A stretch of DNA of 26,255 nucleotides from JBCCMA01 sp045107005 (GCA_045107005.1 JBGCFP010000104.1:1-26255); one strand, 5' to 3'; counted from the first letter of the stretch, positions 8,170-15,890 are shown. A program made the numbers and translations. The notes: generated by a model not told the origin, from the letters alone.

Positions 8170-8568
8170 TCAGTTGACCGGCATCGAGTAGGGGATAACG
8201 TCTGGCGTGCGACGCGGGCCGGTCGTCACCGACCACAAATCGCCAAAACCCACCACCAGAACGGTCGGCTTGTCGTGATGCCGCGGAAACACCGCAAAGC
8301 TGGGTGCGCGTGTCTGGATCTTTACGTTGTAGCCCAGGAAGTTTCCAAGGTAAAAGACATTCACCGGATCGAACGCAATGAGGCCGTCGAGCCCTAATTC
8401 ATCCAGCACTCGGTAAGCGTGCGGTCGGTTGATCAGTTCGCTGCCGTCGAAGTCGTCGAGCAGTTCGTTCGCGCCCCAGTTCGCGTGCACGGCATTGAAT
8501 CCGCCACGCAGTGCGGCAGCGGTACCTGACGCCGCGGCTCCTTTCAACATGTTTCTACGACTTTGCAT
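8170..8568 (-). CDS. Truncated M24/creatinase-type protein: N-terminal domain only, Tat signal
   Basis: 132 residues from ATG 8568 (GGGG just upstream); an earlier ATG at 8586 is possible. It begins 'MQSRRNMLKGAAASGTAAAL', a twin-arginine signal, and continues into a segment like the N-terminal domain of Xaa-Pro peptidases/creatinases ('RVLDELGLDGLIAFDPVNVFYLGNFLGY'). It stops at 'YSMPVN'. The metal-binding 'pita-bread' catalytic domain expected in full-length members of about 400 residues is absent, and none of the three forward frames up to the DUF1838 start restores it. It is therefore either a decayed gene or a free-standing domain. It is the promoter-proximal gene of the operon, so its translation could also matter for expression of the rest. 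Confidence 0.75.
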   Translation of the reverse strand: MQSRRNMLKGAAASGTAAALRGGFNAVHANWGANELLDDFDGSELINRPHAYRVLDELGLDGLIAFDPVNVFYLGNFLGYNVKIQTRAPSFAVFPRHHDKPTVLVVGFGDLWSVTTGPRRTPDVIPYSMPVN

Positions 8569-8609
8569 CACGCCCCGCGGTTGCATCGCACTGCGAACAA
8601 TCAGCCTGA

Positions 8610-8638
8610 GTAATACTATGGTTTATTTTTCGGATCAA
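8610..8638 (-). promoter_or_regulatory. Predicted sigma-70 promoter of the minus-strand operon
   Basis: On the minus strand TTGATC (8638-8633) and TATTAC (8615-8610) are separated by exactly 17 bp. They fall about 42 bp upstream of the first gene. Each hexamer matches the consensus at four of six positions. The -35 overlaps the first of three CGGATCA repeats (8631, 8700, 8715), which could be regulator sites. Confidence 0.5.
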
Positions 8639-8908
8639 AGAGCGCCCACAGCCCGATCTGGCACACATCGCGGGCACGAAACAAATCGCGACATTCGCAC
8701 GGATCAAACGCGCGCGGATCAGGCGCTTCGCAGCCGCGTTGTCGGTTCGGGCGACGCGTTCGCAATCAGTGCGCGTTTTGCATACGACTCAGCAAGTTAC
8801 CGGGATCGAAGGGGGGTGCTGACGAGTACGCCATGCAAGGCAGGGGCATTAGATGTCACGTGCGGCCTTGCCCAAACCTTGCACCGAATCCGGCGAACTC
8901 TATTCAAT

Positions 8909-8938
8909 TAGTTGATATCGGCATTCGCCAAATTGTAT
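8909..8938 (+). promoter_or_regulatory. Conserved 30-bp regulatory element, copy 2 (upstream of methyltransferase B)
   Basis: The core CGGCATTCGCCAAATTG matches the copy upstream of the TonB receptor at 26 of 30 bases. It has the same orientation relative to its downstream gene and lies about 160 bp before it. It sits within the 530-bp divergent region 8569-9098, which otherwise holds the operon promoter, three CGGATCA repeats and an inverted repeat GTCAC-N19-GTGAC near 9035-9063. No gene was seen in that region. Confidence 0.55.
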
Positions 8939-9098
8939 GAAGTGCGGTGCCAGCTCTCGTTACGATCATTGCTGATAGCGCGAAAGCCCAACCGTTCCGC
9001 ACGGCGTTATGGTCCTTGCCAGCGATTCACTTAAGTCACGCGGTCGCTTCACGGTAGAGTGACCTGCAGATGTACCGGCAACAACACAGGAGACTCTG

Positions 9099-10328
9099 AT
9101 GGACCCAAATTTCATCAACACGTTTCAACAGGCCGCACACCCGGTTCTCGTGAACGGCAACGCCGACGATCGGGCGCGCCAAGAATTCGTCAAGAGCTTG
9201 AAGATTAATATTCAGCAACGTCTGCTGCCGGCAGTATCGGGTACTTATTTCCAGCGCGCGCTGCCGGCCTTCGCCGCCAAAACGGGCGACGCACCGAAGA
9301 ACCACAAAGAGGCAAGACAAGCCTTCGCGGACGATCCGCTGTTCAAAGCGTATTTGAGCGTGAACCGCATTGGCCAGGAACTGCAGTGGTTCAGCGTCAT
9401 CGATGCGCTGGCGCGCGAGGAAGATCAGCTCGAACGCAACGCACAAGCCATTCCACCGGCCGGCGGCTCACTGGAACTGGACCCTGATCTCGAGGTTCCC
9501 AAATACATCTCTTCCATTGATATTCACTGTATGCCGGGCGGTTACTGCGGTCCTGAACAAGCCGGAAAGCTCCACGCTGGCGCTTTGTACGATCGAGGCG
9601 TCTATCTGTACGCCATGGGCTACATGGGTCCGAATAATGACGACATGGGTCGCTCTGTCTGCAACTACATCAAGCGCCATCATCCCGATTTCAAACCTCT
9701 GCGCATTCTGGATCTTGGCTGCACGGTCGGGCATTCGACGCTGCCCTACGCCGAGCTGTTCCCGGATGCACAGGTGCACGCCATCGACGTCGCGGGCGCC
9801 TGCGTCACCTACGCACACCATCGCGCTGAGGGCATGGGATTACCCGTTCATTTCAAACAAATGAATGCGGAAAAAACCCGTTACGACGACGCGAGTTTTG
9901 ATTTGGTGGTGTCGCACATTTTGCTGCACGAAACGTCCAACAAGGCCATGCCAAAAGTGTTCGAGGAGGCGTATCGCCTGCTCAAGCCAGGCGGACTGAT
10001 GATTCACGCCGACTTGCCGCCGTTTGACGGCATGGATCCGTACACGCAGATGATTCTCGACAACGAAACCTGGTTCAACAACGAGCCATTCTGGACGGCC
10101 ATGCGCACGATGGACCAGGTTGGTCTCGCCGTGAGTGCCGGTTTCAGTAAAGACGACATCGCGTTCGACAACGCGCCGATGGCCATCATGGAGTTTGCCG
10201 CCGGGGCCGACGAGTCTTACAACGAGGACGCCGCCAAGGACGTTGAAGATCGCGAATTCGCGGCTGGCGAATACGCGCCCGGCGGTGGCTGGGAAGTTCT
10301 GGTCGCGAAGAAACAGGAAGCCGTTTAA
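9099..10328 (+). CDS. Class I SAM-dependent methyltransferase, copy B
   Basis: 409 residues, start supported by AGGAGA six bases upstream. It is a full-length homologue of the protein at 4929-6158. Shared landmarks: 'LPAFAAKTGDAPKN' (55-68), 'DIHCMPGGY' (141-149), motif I ILDLGCTVGHS (203-213), acidic D230, 'LLHE' (275-278), LKPGG (295-299) and EPFWTAM (329-335). The SAM-binding core identifies a methyltransferase; the helical N-terminal domain is not one I can name. Similarity between the copies is spread over the whole length but diverged, pointing to an old duplication or paired recruitment rather than a recent tandem copy. It overlaps the start of its small partner gene in a TAATG junction. 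The acceptor substrate is unknown. Confidence 0.93.
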   Translation: MDPNFINTFQQAAHPVLVNGNADDRARQEFVKSLKINIQQRLLPAVSGTYFQRALPAFAAKTGDAPKNHKEARQAFADDPLFKAYLSVNRIGQELQWFSVIDALAREEDQLERNAQAIPPAGGSLELDPDLEVPKYISSIDIHCMPGGYCGPEQAGKLHAGALYDRGVYLYAMGYMGPNNDDMGRSVCNYIKRHHPDFKPLRILDLGCTVGHSTLPYAELFPDAQVHAIDVAGACVTYAHHRAEGMGLPVHFKQMNAEKTRYDDASFDLVVSHILLHETSNKAMPKVFEEAYRLLKPGGLMIHADLPPFDGMDPYTQMILDNETWFNNEPFWTAMRTMDQVGLAVSAGFSKDDIAFDNAPMAIMEFAAGADESYNEDAAKDVEDREFAAGEYAPGGGWEVLVAKKQEAV

Positions 10329-10666
10329 TGAATCAAAACAAAATAGTTAAGGGCAAGCGGCCGGAGTTCTACTCAACACCCGGCGTGAATTTGCTGATGC
10401 ACATGGTAATGGTCCTGGCTCAGGAACACAGTGCCATGCGCGATCGGCTCGACACTATCGAGCGACTCGGTGCGCAGAAACAGGCGATAACACCGGAAAA
10501 TATTGATGCCTTCGTACCCGACCAGCCGACGCTCGAAGAGCGAGAAACTCGTCGCCAGACCTTTCTGGAAAACCTGTTCAGCGTGATGGCGCAACAGGCA
10601 GCCGAGGTCGAAAAACAAGACACCAAAGAGCGCTTTGAATCAGTGATCACGGGGCTTGCCACATAA
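10328..10666 (+). CDS. Small helical 'GKRP' protein, partner of methyltransferase B
   Basis: 112 residues whose ATG overlaps the methyltransferase stop by one base (TAATG), so translation is probably coupled. It aligns with the protein at 4511-4921: 'GKRPEFYSTP' (9-18), 'MRDRLDTIERL' (37-47), 'AFVPD' (61-65), 'EER'. The middle is a probable coiled-coil helix. It lacks a signal peptide, membrane segment or known catalytic motif. It is 24 residues shorter than copy A, missing the N-terminal extension and part of the C-terminal tail. No named family is recognised. Its repeated association with the same methyltransferase type argues for a physical or functional subunit. Confidence 0.85.
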   Translation: MNQNKIVKGKRPEFYSTPGVNLLMHMVMVLAQEHSAMRDRLDTIERLGAQKQAITPENIDAFVPDQPTLEERETRRQTFLENLFSVMAQQAAEVEKQDTKERFESVITGLAT

Positions 10667-10695
10667 AATTGACCACGCCGGGATCGCGTGCACCC

Positions 10696-11601
10696 CTAGT
10701 CATTTTGGTCTGCGGTAAAAATTTCTCTGCCGGTTTGGCGAATGATCTCCGCGACGCCCTGTGCCGCACGCGAATGCAAGGCCGATTTGGACATCAGCAG
10801 ATAGACGTGAAAGAACATGTTTTGCGCATCGATACGACGTATCTCAACGTCCTTGTGCGCCACCTCGCGCGTGACCGATGACTTGGCGAGGATGGCAGCG
10901 CCCGCCCCACTGCGCACGAGATCTTTCATGGCCGGCAGCGCGTCGATTTCAAACGCCGGCGTAAACTCCAGACCGCTGTCCTTGAACGCGTCAGTCATTC
11001 GATTGCGGATGCCCTTGCGCAGAAAAGGCGCGATCAACGGCATGGCCGCGATGTCCGGAATGGTTGCCGGATTCGGGCATTCTGACCCTGCAGGGACCAC
11101 CAGACACAGCTCCTCGCGCGCAATGCGCTCGCAACTGCCCGGTGTGTTCTTTGGCTCGGTAAACACGATGGCCACATCGAGTCGTCCATCGCCGAGCCAC
11201 TCAACCAGACTCGCACTCAAACCCTCGCTAACCTGCAATCCGATGTTCTCGTAGTTGCGTCGCAGACGCTGGAGCAACGGCGCCGCCAACGTCAATGTGC
11301 ACGTTGGGGTCATGCCAACGCGCACCAGTCCGGCCGGATTGTCATTCCATGACTGCAAGTTGCGCTTGGTGTCTTCGCTTTGCTCCAGAATGACTTGAGC
11401 ACGTTGCACCAGAAACTCGCCCTGCTCCGTCAATTCGACGCCGCGACCGGTGCGTATCAGCAGGACGGCGCCCAGCTCCTCTTCGAGGAGTCGCATGTGT
11501 CGGCTAAGGGCTGACTGCGCGAGCGGGATTTGTTCAGCGGCTTTCGTGAAGCTCCCGGTCGAAGCGACGGCGAGAAAACAGCGAAGTTGGCGAAGGTCCA
11601 T
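10696..11601 (-). CDS. LysR-type transcriptional regulator
   Basis: 301 residues, standard LTTR length. The N-terminal winged helix-turn-helix reads 'MDLRQLRCFLAVASTGSFTK' with 'QSALSRHMRLLEEELGAVLL' as the recognition region and 'RTGRGVELTEQG' as the wing. It is followed by a linker helix and an effector-binding domain ('LVRVGMTP', 'GRLDVAIVF', 'LCLVVPAG'). It probably senses a small-molecule pathway intermediate. It is convergent with the methyltransferase B pair and follows the serine-hydrolase gene by 71 bp on the same strand. The conserved elements at 1154, 8909 and 12925 are candidate targets, by inference. The family call is secure. Confidence 0.95.
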   Translation of the reverse strand: MDLRQLRCFLAVASTGSFTKAAEQIPLAQSALSRHMRLLEEELGAVLLIRTGRGVELTEQGEFLVQRAQVILEQSEDTKRNLQSWNDNPAGLVRVGMTPTCTLTLAAPLLQRLRRNYENIGLQVSEGLSASLVEWLGDGRLDVAIVFTEPKNTPGSCERIAREELCLVVPAGSECPNPATIPDIAAMPLIAPFLRKGIRNRMTDAFKDSGLEFTPAFEIDALPAMKDLVRSGAGAAILAKSSVTREVAHKDVEIRRIDAQNMFFHVYLLMSKSALHSRAAQGVAEIIRQTGREIFTADQND

Positions 11602-11672
11602 AGTCGAACTCTGTTCATGCTACGGCCTTAAGTCTAAACCAGTTCCGGTCGCGACTGATCGGCAACGCCCAC

Positions 11673-12863
11673 TCAGGGCGTGGTCTCGCCCAGGCCCCGC
11701 AGCAGTGTATTGACGATATACGCGTCGTCATACGCCATATCCACTGCGCCAAAGCGGGCGATCACCAGCCTGGCCGAAGGTATGACATAGACACGCTGAC
11801 CGCCAAAACCGTCGAAAAACCAAACGTCTGAAGCCAGGTAGGGCTCAGAGTGCAGAACGCGTTGCGGCGTGCCCGGTCCGTAGGAACGACTCTGCTGCCA
11901 GGCGCTGCCCAACCACACGTGCAGGCCGTAAGCCGGATTAGTGGAACTCGCCTCGGTCAGCGCAGTAATCGACGTGGTCGACAGGACCTGGCGTTCGCCC
12001 ACGCGACCACCGTTCGCCAGCATCACACCGATATTGAGCCAACTGCCCAAACCCGCTTCAAGGCCGGAGTGGTATCGCGCGACGCCGCCCGGATGGTCAA
12101 GCCAAACTGCCGCATCGCCGTTGCCCAACGGCTGCCAGATCCGTTGACTGAGGTATTGCGCGTATCGCAACCCGCGTTTTTCCAGCGCTTTTTCCAACGC
12201 CAGACCCAACACCAGCGAATTGACGTTGTTGTATTGAAACGAGGTGCCCGGTGCCGATGACAGGGGCGTATTGATGGCGGCCTCGCGCATACGTCCGGAG
12301 AAGTTTATCGCTGCGGCTTCTGGCGCAGTGTAAGAGTAGTACGTCAAACCGCTGGCGTGATTGAGCAACTGTCGCAGCGTAATGTCGCCTCGCGGGTCAT
12401 TGCGCCAAACCTTGAGGTAACGTCCAACCGGGTCATCGAGAGAGGTCAGGTAACCGTCTTCAATCGCCGCCAGCAGCGTCAGCGCGAGAACCGATTTGTG
12501 CATGGAGTACGACGCAAACGGTGAACGAGCGGTCAATCCGGCCGCGAACTGACTGGCGATCAGATTGCCATCGTGCCAGACCATGAGCCCTTGCCCGGCG
12601 TGCTGCAGCGAGTATTCAAGAGCTGTTTTGAGGGACGCGGTCAAAAGCGCGTCGTTCCTGGCCACGAACGCATTGGCGTTGGCCACGCCCGCCACGCGCT
12701 CTTTGGGCGTGCGCCACGCCAGATCGACGTTCGAAGGACGCGTCTGCATTTTTGCCAGATTGCGCGCCAAGATTAAATCGGGCTCTGGCTCCGTTGGCGT
12801 TGCGCAGCCGACGATCAGAATCAGCAACGCCGTGGTCAGCAACGATCTCATACCCTTGATCAT
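11673..12863 (-). CDS. Serine hydrolase lipoprotein (beta-lactamase/class C PBP-like fold)
   Basis: 396 residues from ATG 12863, chosen because AGAGGA lies nine bases upstream and the resulting N-terminus is a good lipoprotein signal: 'MIKGMRSLLTTALLILIVGC' with lipobox IVGC and lipidated Cys20. The catalytic pair is S120-M-H-K123 (SxxK), with 'LNHASGLTYY' near 167-176 and the YxN motif Y211-N-N213. 'DGFGGQRVYVIP' near the C-terminus stands in for the third motif. The family includes esterases, amide hydrolases and 6-aminohexanoate-dimer hydrolase as well as beta-lactamases; an esterase or amidase role in the periplasm seems more likely here than resistance. It shares an operon with the LysR gene. 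Confidence 0.92.
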   Translation of the reverse strand: MIKGMRSLLTTALLILIVGCATPTEPEPDLILARNLAKMQTRPSNVDLAWRTPKERVAGVANANAFVARNDALLTASLKTALEYSLQHAGQGLMVWHDGNLIASQFAAGLTARSPFASYSMHKSVLALTLLAAIEDGYLTSLDDPVGRYLKVWRNDPRGDITLRQLLNHASGLTYYSYTAPEAAAINFSGRMREAAINTPLSSAPGTSFQYNNVNSLVLGLALEKALEKRGLRYAQYLSQRIWQPLGNGDAAVWLDHPGGVARYHSGLEAGLGSWLNIGVMLANGGRVGERQVLSTTSITALTEASSTNPAYGLHVWLGSAWQQSRSYGPGTPQRVLHSEPYLASDVWFFDGFGGQRVYVIPSARLVIARFGAVDMAYDDAYIVNTLLRGLGETTP

Positions 12864-12924
12864 GCGAACAATTCCTCTGCCAAAAGCCATGCGGTCACTG
12901 TGCCCGAATCGACGTCGGCCCGCC

Positions 12925-12950
12925 CATACAATTTGAGCAAACCGCTCATC
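12925..12950 (-). promoter_or_regulatory. Possible third, degenerate copy of the conserved element
   Basis: On the minus strand this reads AGCGGTTTGCTCAAATTG followed by TATG. The 11 bases CAAATTGTATG are identical to copy 2. The left half aligns only with one shifted base, and it contains its own GAGC-N5-GCTC inverted repeat. It lies 62 bp before the serine hydrolase, in the same orientation relative to the downstream gene as the other copies, and within the divergent promoter region of the FAD monooxygenase (12864-13020). Confidence 0.3.
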
Positions 12951-13020
12951 GCGAAATTCGATCAACTCGGGCGCAAAGCCCAGCTAGACTGGCGCAGGAA
13001 GAAAGTTACCGGGGTCGTTA

Positions 13021-14214
13021 ATGCGAACTGCAGAAGTGATTGTCGTGGGGGCCGGGCCAGTTGGCACCGTCGCCGCGCTGGCTTTGGCTAATCAGGGAGT
13101 CAACGTCGTGCTCTGCGAGGCAGGCTCGATTTGCGCTCAGGATCTGCGCGCCTCTACGTTTCATCCGCCAACCCTCGAGATGCTCGATGAGCTAGGCGTT
13201 GCTGACGACATTATCCGCCTGGGACTCAAAGCGTCGAAATATCATTTTCGAGAGCGCGCCAGCGGCAAGTATATCGAATTCGATCTCGCTGAACTCGACG
13301 GCGAGTTGCGTTTTCCCTATCGAGTGCAGTGCGAACAGCACGTGATGGCCGGGCTACTCGCCGACCGGCTCCAGGCACACCCCAACGCCGAAGTCCTGTT
13401 CAATTGTCGCGCGAACAGTTTTGTGCAGGATGACGAAGGCGTCACCCTGTCGGTGGAAACGCCATTTGAAATCGAGCAGATTCGCGCACGCTACGTGGTC
13501 GCAGCGGACGGCGGCAATTCCATCATGCGCAAACTGCTGGACGTGGAATTCGAGGGATTCACGTACCCGGAAAAATTTCTGTGTCTGTCGACGAAAACCG
13601 AACTCTCTGACTATTTCGATAATCTGGTTTACGTCAACTACGTCGCCGACCCAGCGGAATGGCTGGTACTTTTGCGCGTACCGAGCGTCTGGCGGATTTT
13701 GTTGCCGGCAAGCGCCGACAGCAGCGACGAGGAACTGCTGTCCGACAAGTCCCGCGACGGCATTTTTGAGCGTTTGATTGGCAAGCCGGACGTAAAAACC
13801 GAACACCGCACCATTTATCGCGTTCACCAACGGGTCGCGAAGCGCTTTAATCATCATCGAATTTTCCTCGCCGGCGACTCCGCGCACCTGAATAACCCGC
13901 TTGGTGGATTTGGTATGAACAGCGGCATACACGACGCGTGGAATGTTCAAGAAAAGATTCGTCACTGTTTGCGTCACGGCCACGATGAGAAGCTGTTTGA
14001 TCTGTTTGATCGCCAGCGGCGCACCGTGACCCACAATTTCATTCAGGCTCAAACCAAGCACAACAAGGAGTTGCTCGAGCACGGCGCCGTTGAGGGACAC
14101 AGTTTGCGCTTTGCACGCATGCAAGAAACCCGCGCCGACGACGCCATGCGCCGCGACTTCCTGCTTCGTCAAGCCATGATCCAGAGTCTGACCGATGCTG
14201 CTAACATTGCCTGA
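13021..14214 (+). CDS. Class A FAD-dependent monooxygenase
   Basis: 397 residues. The dinucleotide-binding motif is G10-A-G-P-V-G15 with Glu33 ending the second strand. 'RASTFHPPTLEML' (43-55) is the conserved segment seen in MhpA-like hydroxylases. The DG motif is AADGG (161-165). The second FAD motif is GDSAH (285-289) followed by 'PLGGFGMNSGIHDA' (293-306). Such enzymes hydroxylate aromatic or related cyclic substrates using NAD(P)H and oxygen. It lacks the C-terminal thioredoxin-like domain of long phenol hydroxylases. It is the first gene of a four-gene plus-strand operon, 15 bp before the next. The substrate is not determined. Confidence 0.94.
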   Translation: MRTAEVIVVGAGPVGTVAALALANQGVNVVLCEAGSICAQDLRASTFHPPTLEMLDELGVADDIIRLGLKASKYHFRERASGKYIEFDLAELDGELRFPYRVQCEQHVMAGLLADRLQAHPNAEVLFNCRANSFVQDDEGVTLSVETPFEIEQIRARYVVAADGGNSIMRKLLDVEFEGFTYPEKFLCLSTKTELSDYFDNLVYVNYVADPAEWLVLLRVPSVWRILLPASADSSDEELLSDKSRDGIFERLIGKPDVKTEHRTIYRVHQRVAKRFNHHRIFLAGDSAHLNNPLGGFGMNSGIHDAWNVQEKIRHCLRHGHDEKLFDLFDRQRRTVTHNFIQAQTKHNKELLEHGAVEGHSLRFARMQETRADDAMRRDFLLRQAMIQSLTDAANIA

Positions 14215-14229
14215 ACGCGGGAGACGCCA

Positions 14230-14976
14230 ATGACCGATGCTTTGGGATGGCGCGCCAAGTTTGGTGTGCTGGGCCCCTCTACCAACACCATAGTGCAGCC
14301 CGACTTTGACGATCTGCGGCCCAACGGCGTGACGAACCACTACAGTCGCATCGTCGTGCAAAACGCGCAGGCGGTCTCCAACGAGAGCTTCCATGCCGGC
14401 ACACTGGAGATATCCGAGCACACGCTCGCTGCCGTCGAGGGCGTGCTCACCTGCGAGCCCGACTATCTGGTCATGGGCATGTCGGCGGTCACGTTTTACG
14501 GCGGCGCAGACGGTGGGCGCAAATGGCGCGAGAGCATTGAGGCGGCGTGCGGTCTGTCGCTCTCCATTGGCTCTGAGTCACTGGTCGCGGCGCTGCAGGC
14601 GTTGGGCGGAATCAAGCGAGTGGCGTTCGTGTCGCCCTATTTTCCCGTGGCCAATCAGGCCGTGAGTGAGTTTTTGCGTGATTACGGCATTGAGACGGTC
14701 CGCGACGTTTGTCTTGAGTGCCCGAGCTGGACGGCGATCGCGCAAGTGCAGGAAGACACGCTCGATAACGTGCTCACCCAACTCGATGGCGACGATGTCG
14801 ATGCACTGGTGCAGGTGGGCACGAATCTGTCGATGATGCGCCTTGCGGCAAACGCTGAGCGGCGACTGCAAAAACCGGTGGTGGCCATCAATGCGGCTAC
14901 CTATTGGCATGCTCTGCGCGCCAACGGCATCGACGACCGGATTGAAGGGTTTGGCCAACTGCTGGAGGAGCACTAA
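14230..14976 (+). CDS. Maleate isomerase/arylmalonate decarboxylase-like protein lacking catalytic cysteines
   Basis: 248 residues of the Asp/Glu racemase superfamily. 'GPSTNTIVQPDFDDLRPNGV' (15-34) is the hallmark N-terminal motif of maleate cis-trans isomerases and arylmalonate decarboxylases. The first active-site loop reads MGMSAVTFYGG (82-92), with Ser85 where isomerases carry Cys. The second reads VQVGTNL (194-200), where the family has a Cys before T-N-L. The remaining cysteines (75, 107, 161, 164) lie elsewhere. It may therefore decarboxylate or isomerise by a different route, or bind ligand without catalysis. The start has GGGAG upstream, and the gene lies in the operon between the monooxygenase and the deacetylase. 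Confidence 0.88.
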   Translation: MTDALGWRAKFGVLGPSTNTIVQPDFDDLRPNGVTNHYSRIVVQNAQAVSNESFHAGTLEISEHTLAAVEGVLTCEPDYLVMGMSAVTFYGGADGGRKWRESIEAACGLSLSIGSESLVAALQALGGIKRVAFVSPYFPVANQAVSEFLRDYGIETVRDVCLECPSWTAIAQVQEDTLDNVLTQLDGDDVDALVQVGTNLSMMRLAANAERRLQKPVVAINAATYWHALRANGIDDRIEGFGQLLEEH

Positions 14977-14981
14977 CGCCG

Positions 14982-15890
14982 ATGCACTACGACTACGTAC
15001 CAATGCCCGAACGCGGACCACTGCGTTTTCCAAATGACGCGCAGGTCGCGCTGATCCTGACGTTCAATCTTGAGACCTGGGACCTGATCAAGGACACCGA
15101 CCAGCCTTACTACGCTGGCGGACCCGCAATCCTGCCCAACGTTCTTCCCGGCAACACGCCGGATTTCCCGAACTACACCTGGCGTGAGTACGGGCAGCGT
15201 GTCGGCATCTGGCGCCTGTACGAGCTGTTCGATGAATTGGGCGTCAAAGCCAGCTGCACGACCAATGCCGTTTCGCTGGAACGACGCCACGCCATGGTGA
15301 AGGGTTGCCTCGATCGCGGCTGGGAGCTTCTCGCTCACAACTATGAGCAGGGCGAGTTGCTCACCGATTTCGCTCACGATCCCGCGGCTGAGCGCGACGT
15401 CATTGCCCGCACGATTCAAACCTACACCAAGCATGTCGGCCGTAAGCCACTCGGCTGGCTGTCGTCGTCACTGCGCGGCACGATGTCGACAGCCACCATC
15501 CTGCGTGAGAACGGATTCCTGTTCTACTGCGACATCATGAACGACGACCAGCCCTTCCTGATCGACACCGATGCCGGAGCGATTGTCTCGATCCCGTATT
15601 CGAACGAGATCAATGACTTCACCATCGTCACTCGGCGCGGTCACACAACCGACGAATACCGCGACATTCTGATTGAAGAGCTCGACGTCCTGTATCAAGA
15701 AGGCGCCAACAGCGGTCGCATCATGAACGTCGGCATTCATCCGCACGTGTCGGGGCGCGCCTACCGCATTCGCGCGCTGCGCGAATTCTTGCAGCACGCG
15801 AAGACGCTGCCGAACGTGTGGTGGCCGACACGCGAAGAGTTGGCACAGTGGTATCTCGAAAATTCTGCGGGCCATTTGCCCGCCACCTGA
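14982..15890 (+). CDS. Polysaccharide deacetylase (NodB-fold), PuuE/allantoinase-like
   Basis: 302 residues, starting five bases after the previous stop. There is no signal peptide, so a cytoplasmic amide or imide hydrolase is more likely than a cell-wall deacetylase. NodB-fold landmarks: 'LTFNLETWD' (26-34), 'ELLAHNYEQGEL' (115-126) for the His metal-ligand region, 'SSLRGTMST' (162-170), and 'GIHPHVSGRAYR' (251-262), which resembles the C-terminal His-containing motif of PuuE-type allantoinases. In motif 1 the usual Asp appears as Asn29, with Glu31 close by. Likely reactions are hydrolysis of an amide, formamide or cyclic imide; the true substrate is unknown. It is coupled to the isomerase-like gene upstream. 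Confidence 0.9.
   Translation: MHYDYVPMPERGPLRFPNDAQVALILTFNLETWDLIKDTDQPYYAGGPAILPNVLPGNTPDFPNYTWREYGQRVGIWRLYELFDELGVKASCTTNAVSLERRHAMVKGCLDRGWELLAHNYEQGELLTDFAHDPAAERDVIARTIQTYTKHVGRKPLGWLSSSLRGTMSTATILRENGFLFYCDIMNDDQPFLIDTDAGAIVSIPYSNEINDFTIVTRRGHTTDEYRDILIEELDVLYQEGANSGRIMNVGIHPHVSGRAYRIRALREFLQHAKTLPNVWWPTREELAQWYLENSAGHLPAT

Noticed and set aside
10735..10745. Partial match to the 30-bp element (TTTGGCGAAT) at the LysR 3' end
   Set aside because: Lies inside coding sequence for I-I-R-Q-T and matches only ten bases; chance resemblance.
13354..14421. Minus-strand open frame of 355 codons
   Set aside because: Antisense to the FAD monooxygenase, whose motifs are intact; the reverse frame has no recognisable domain.
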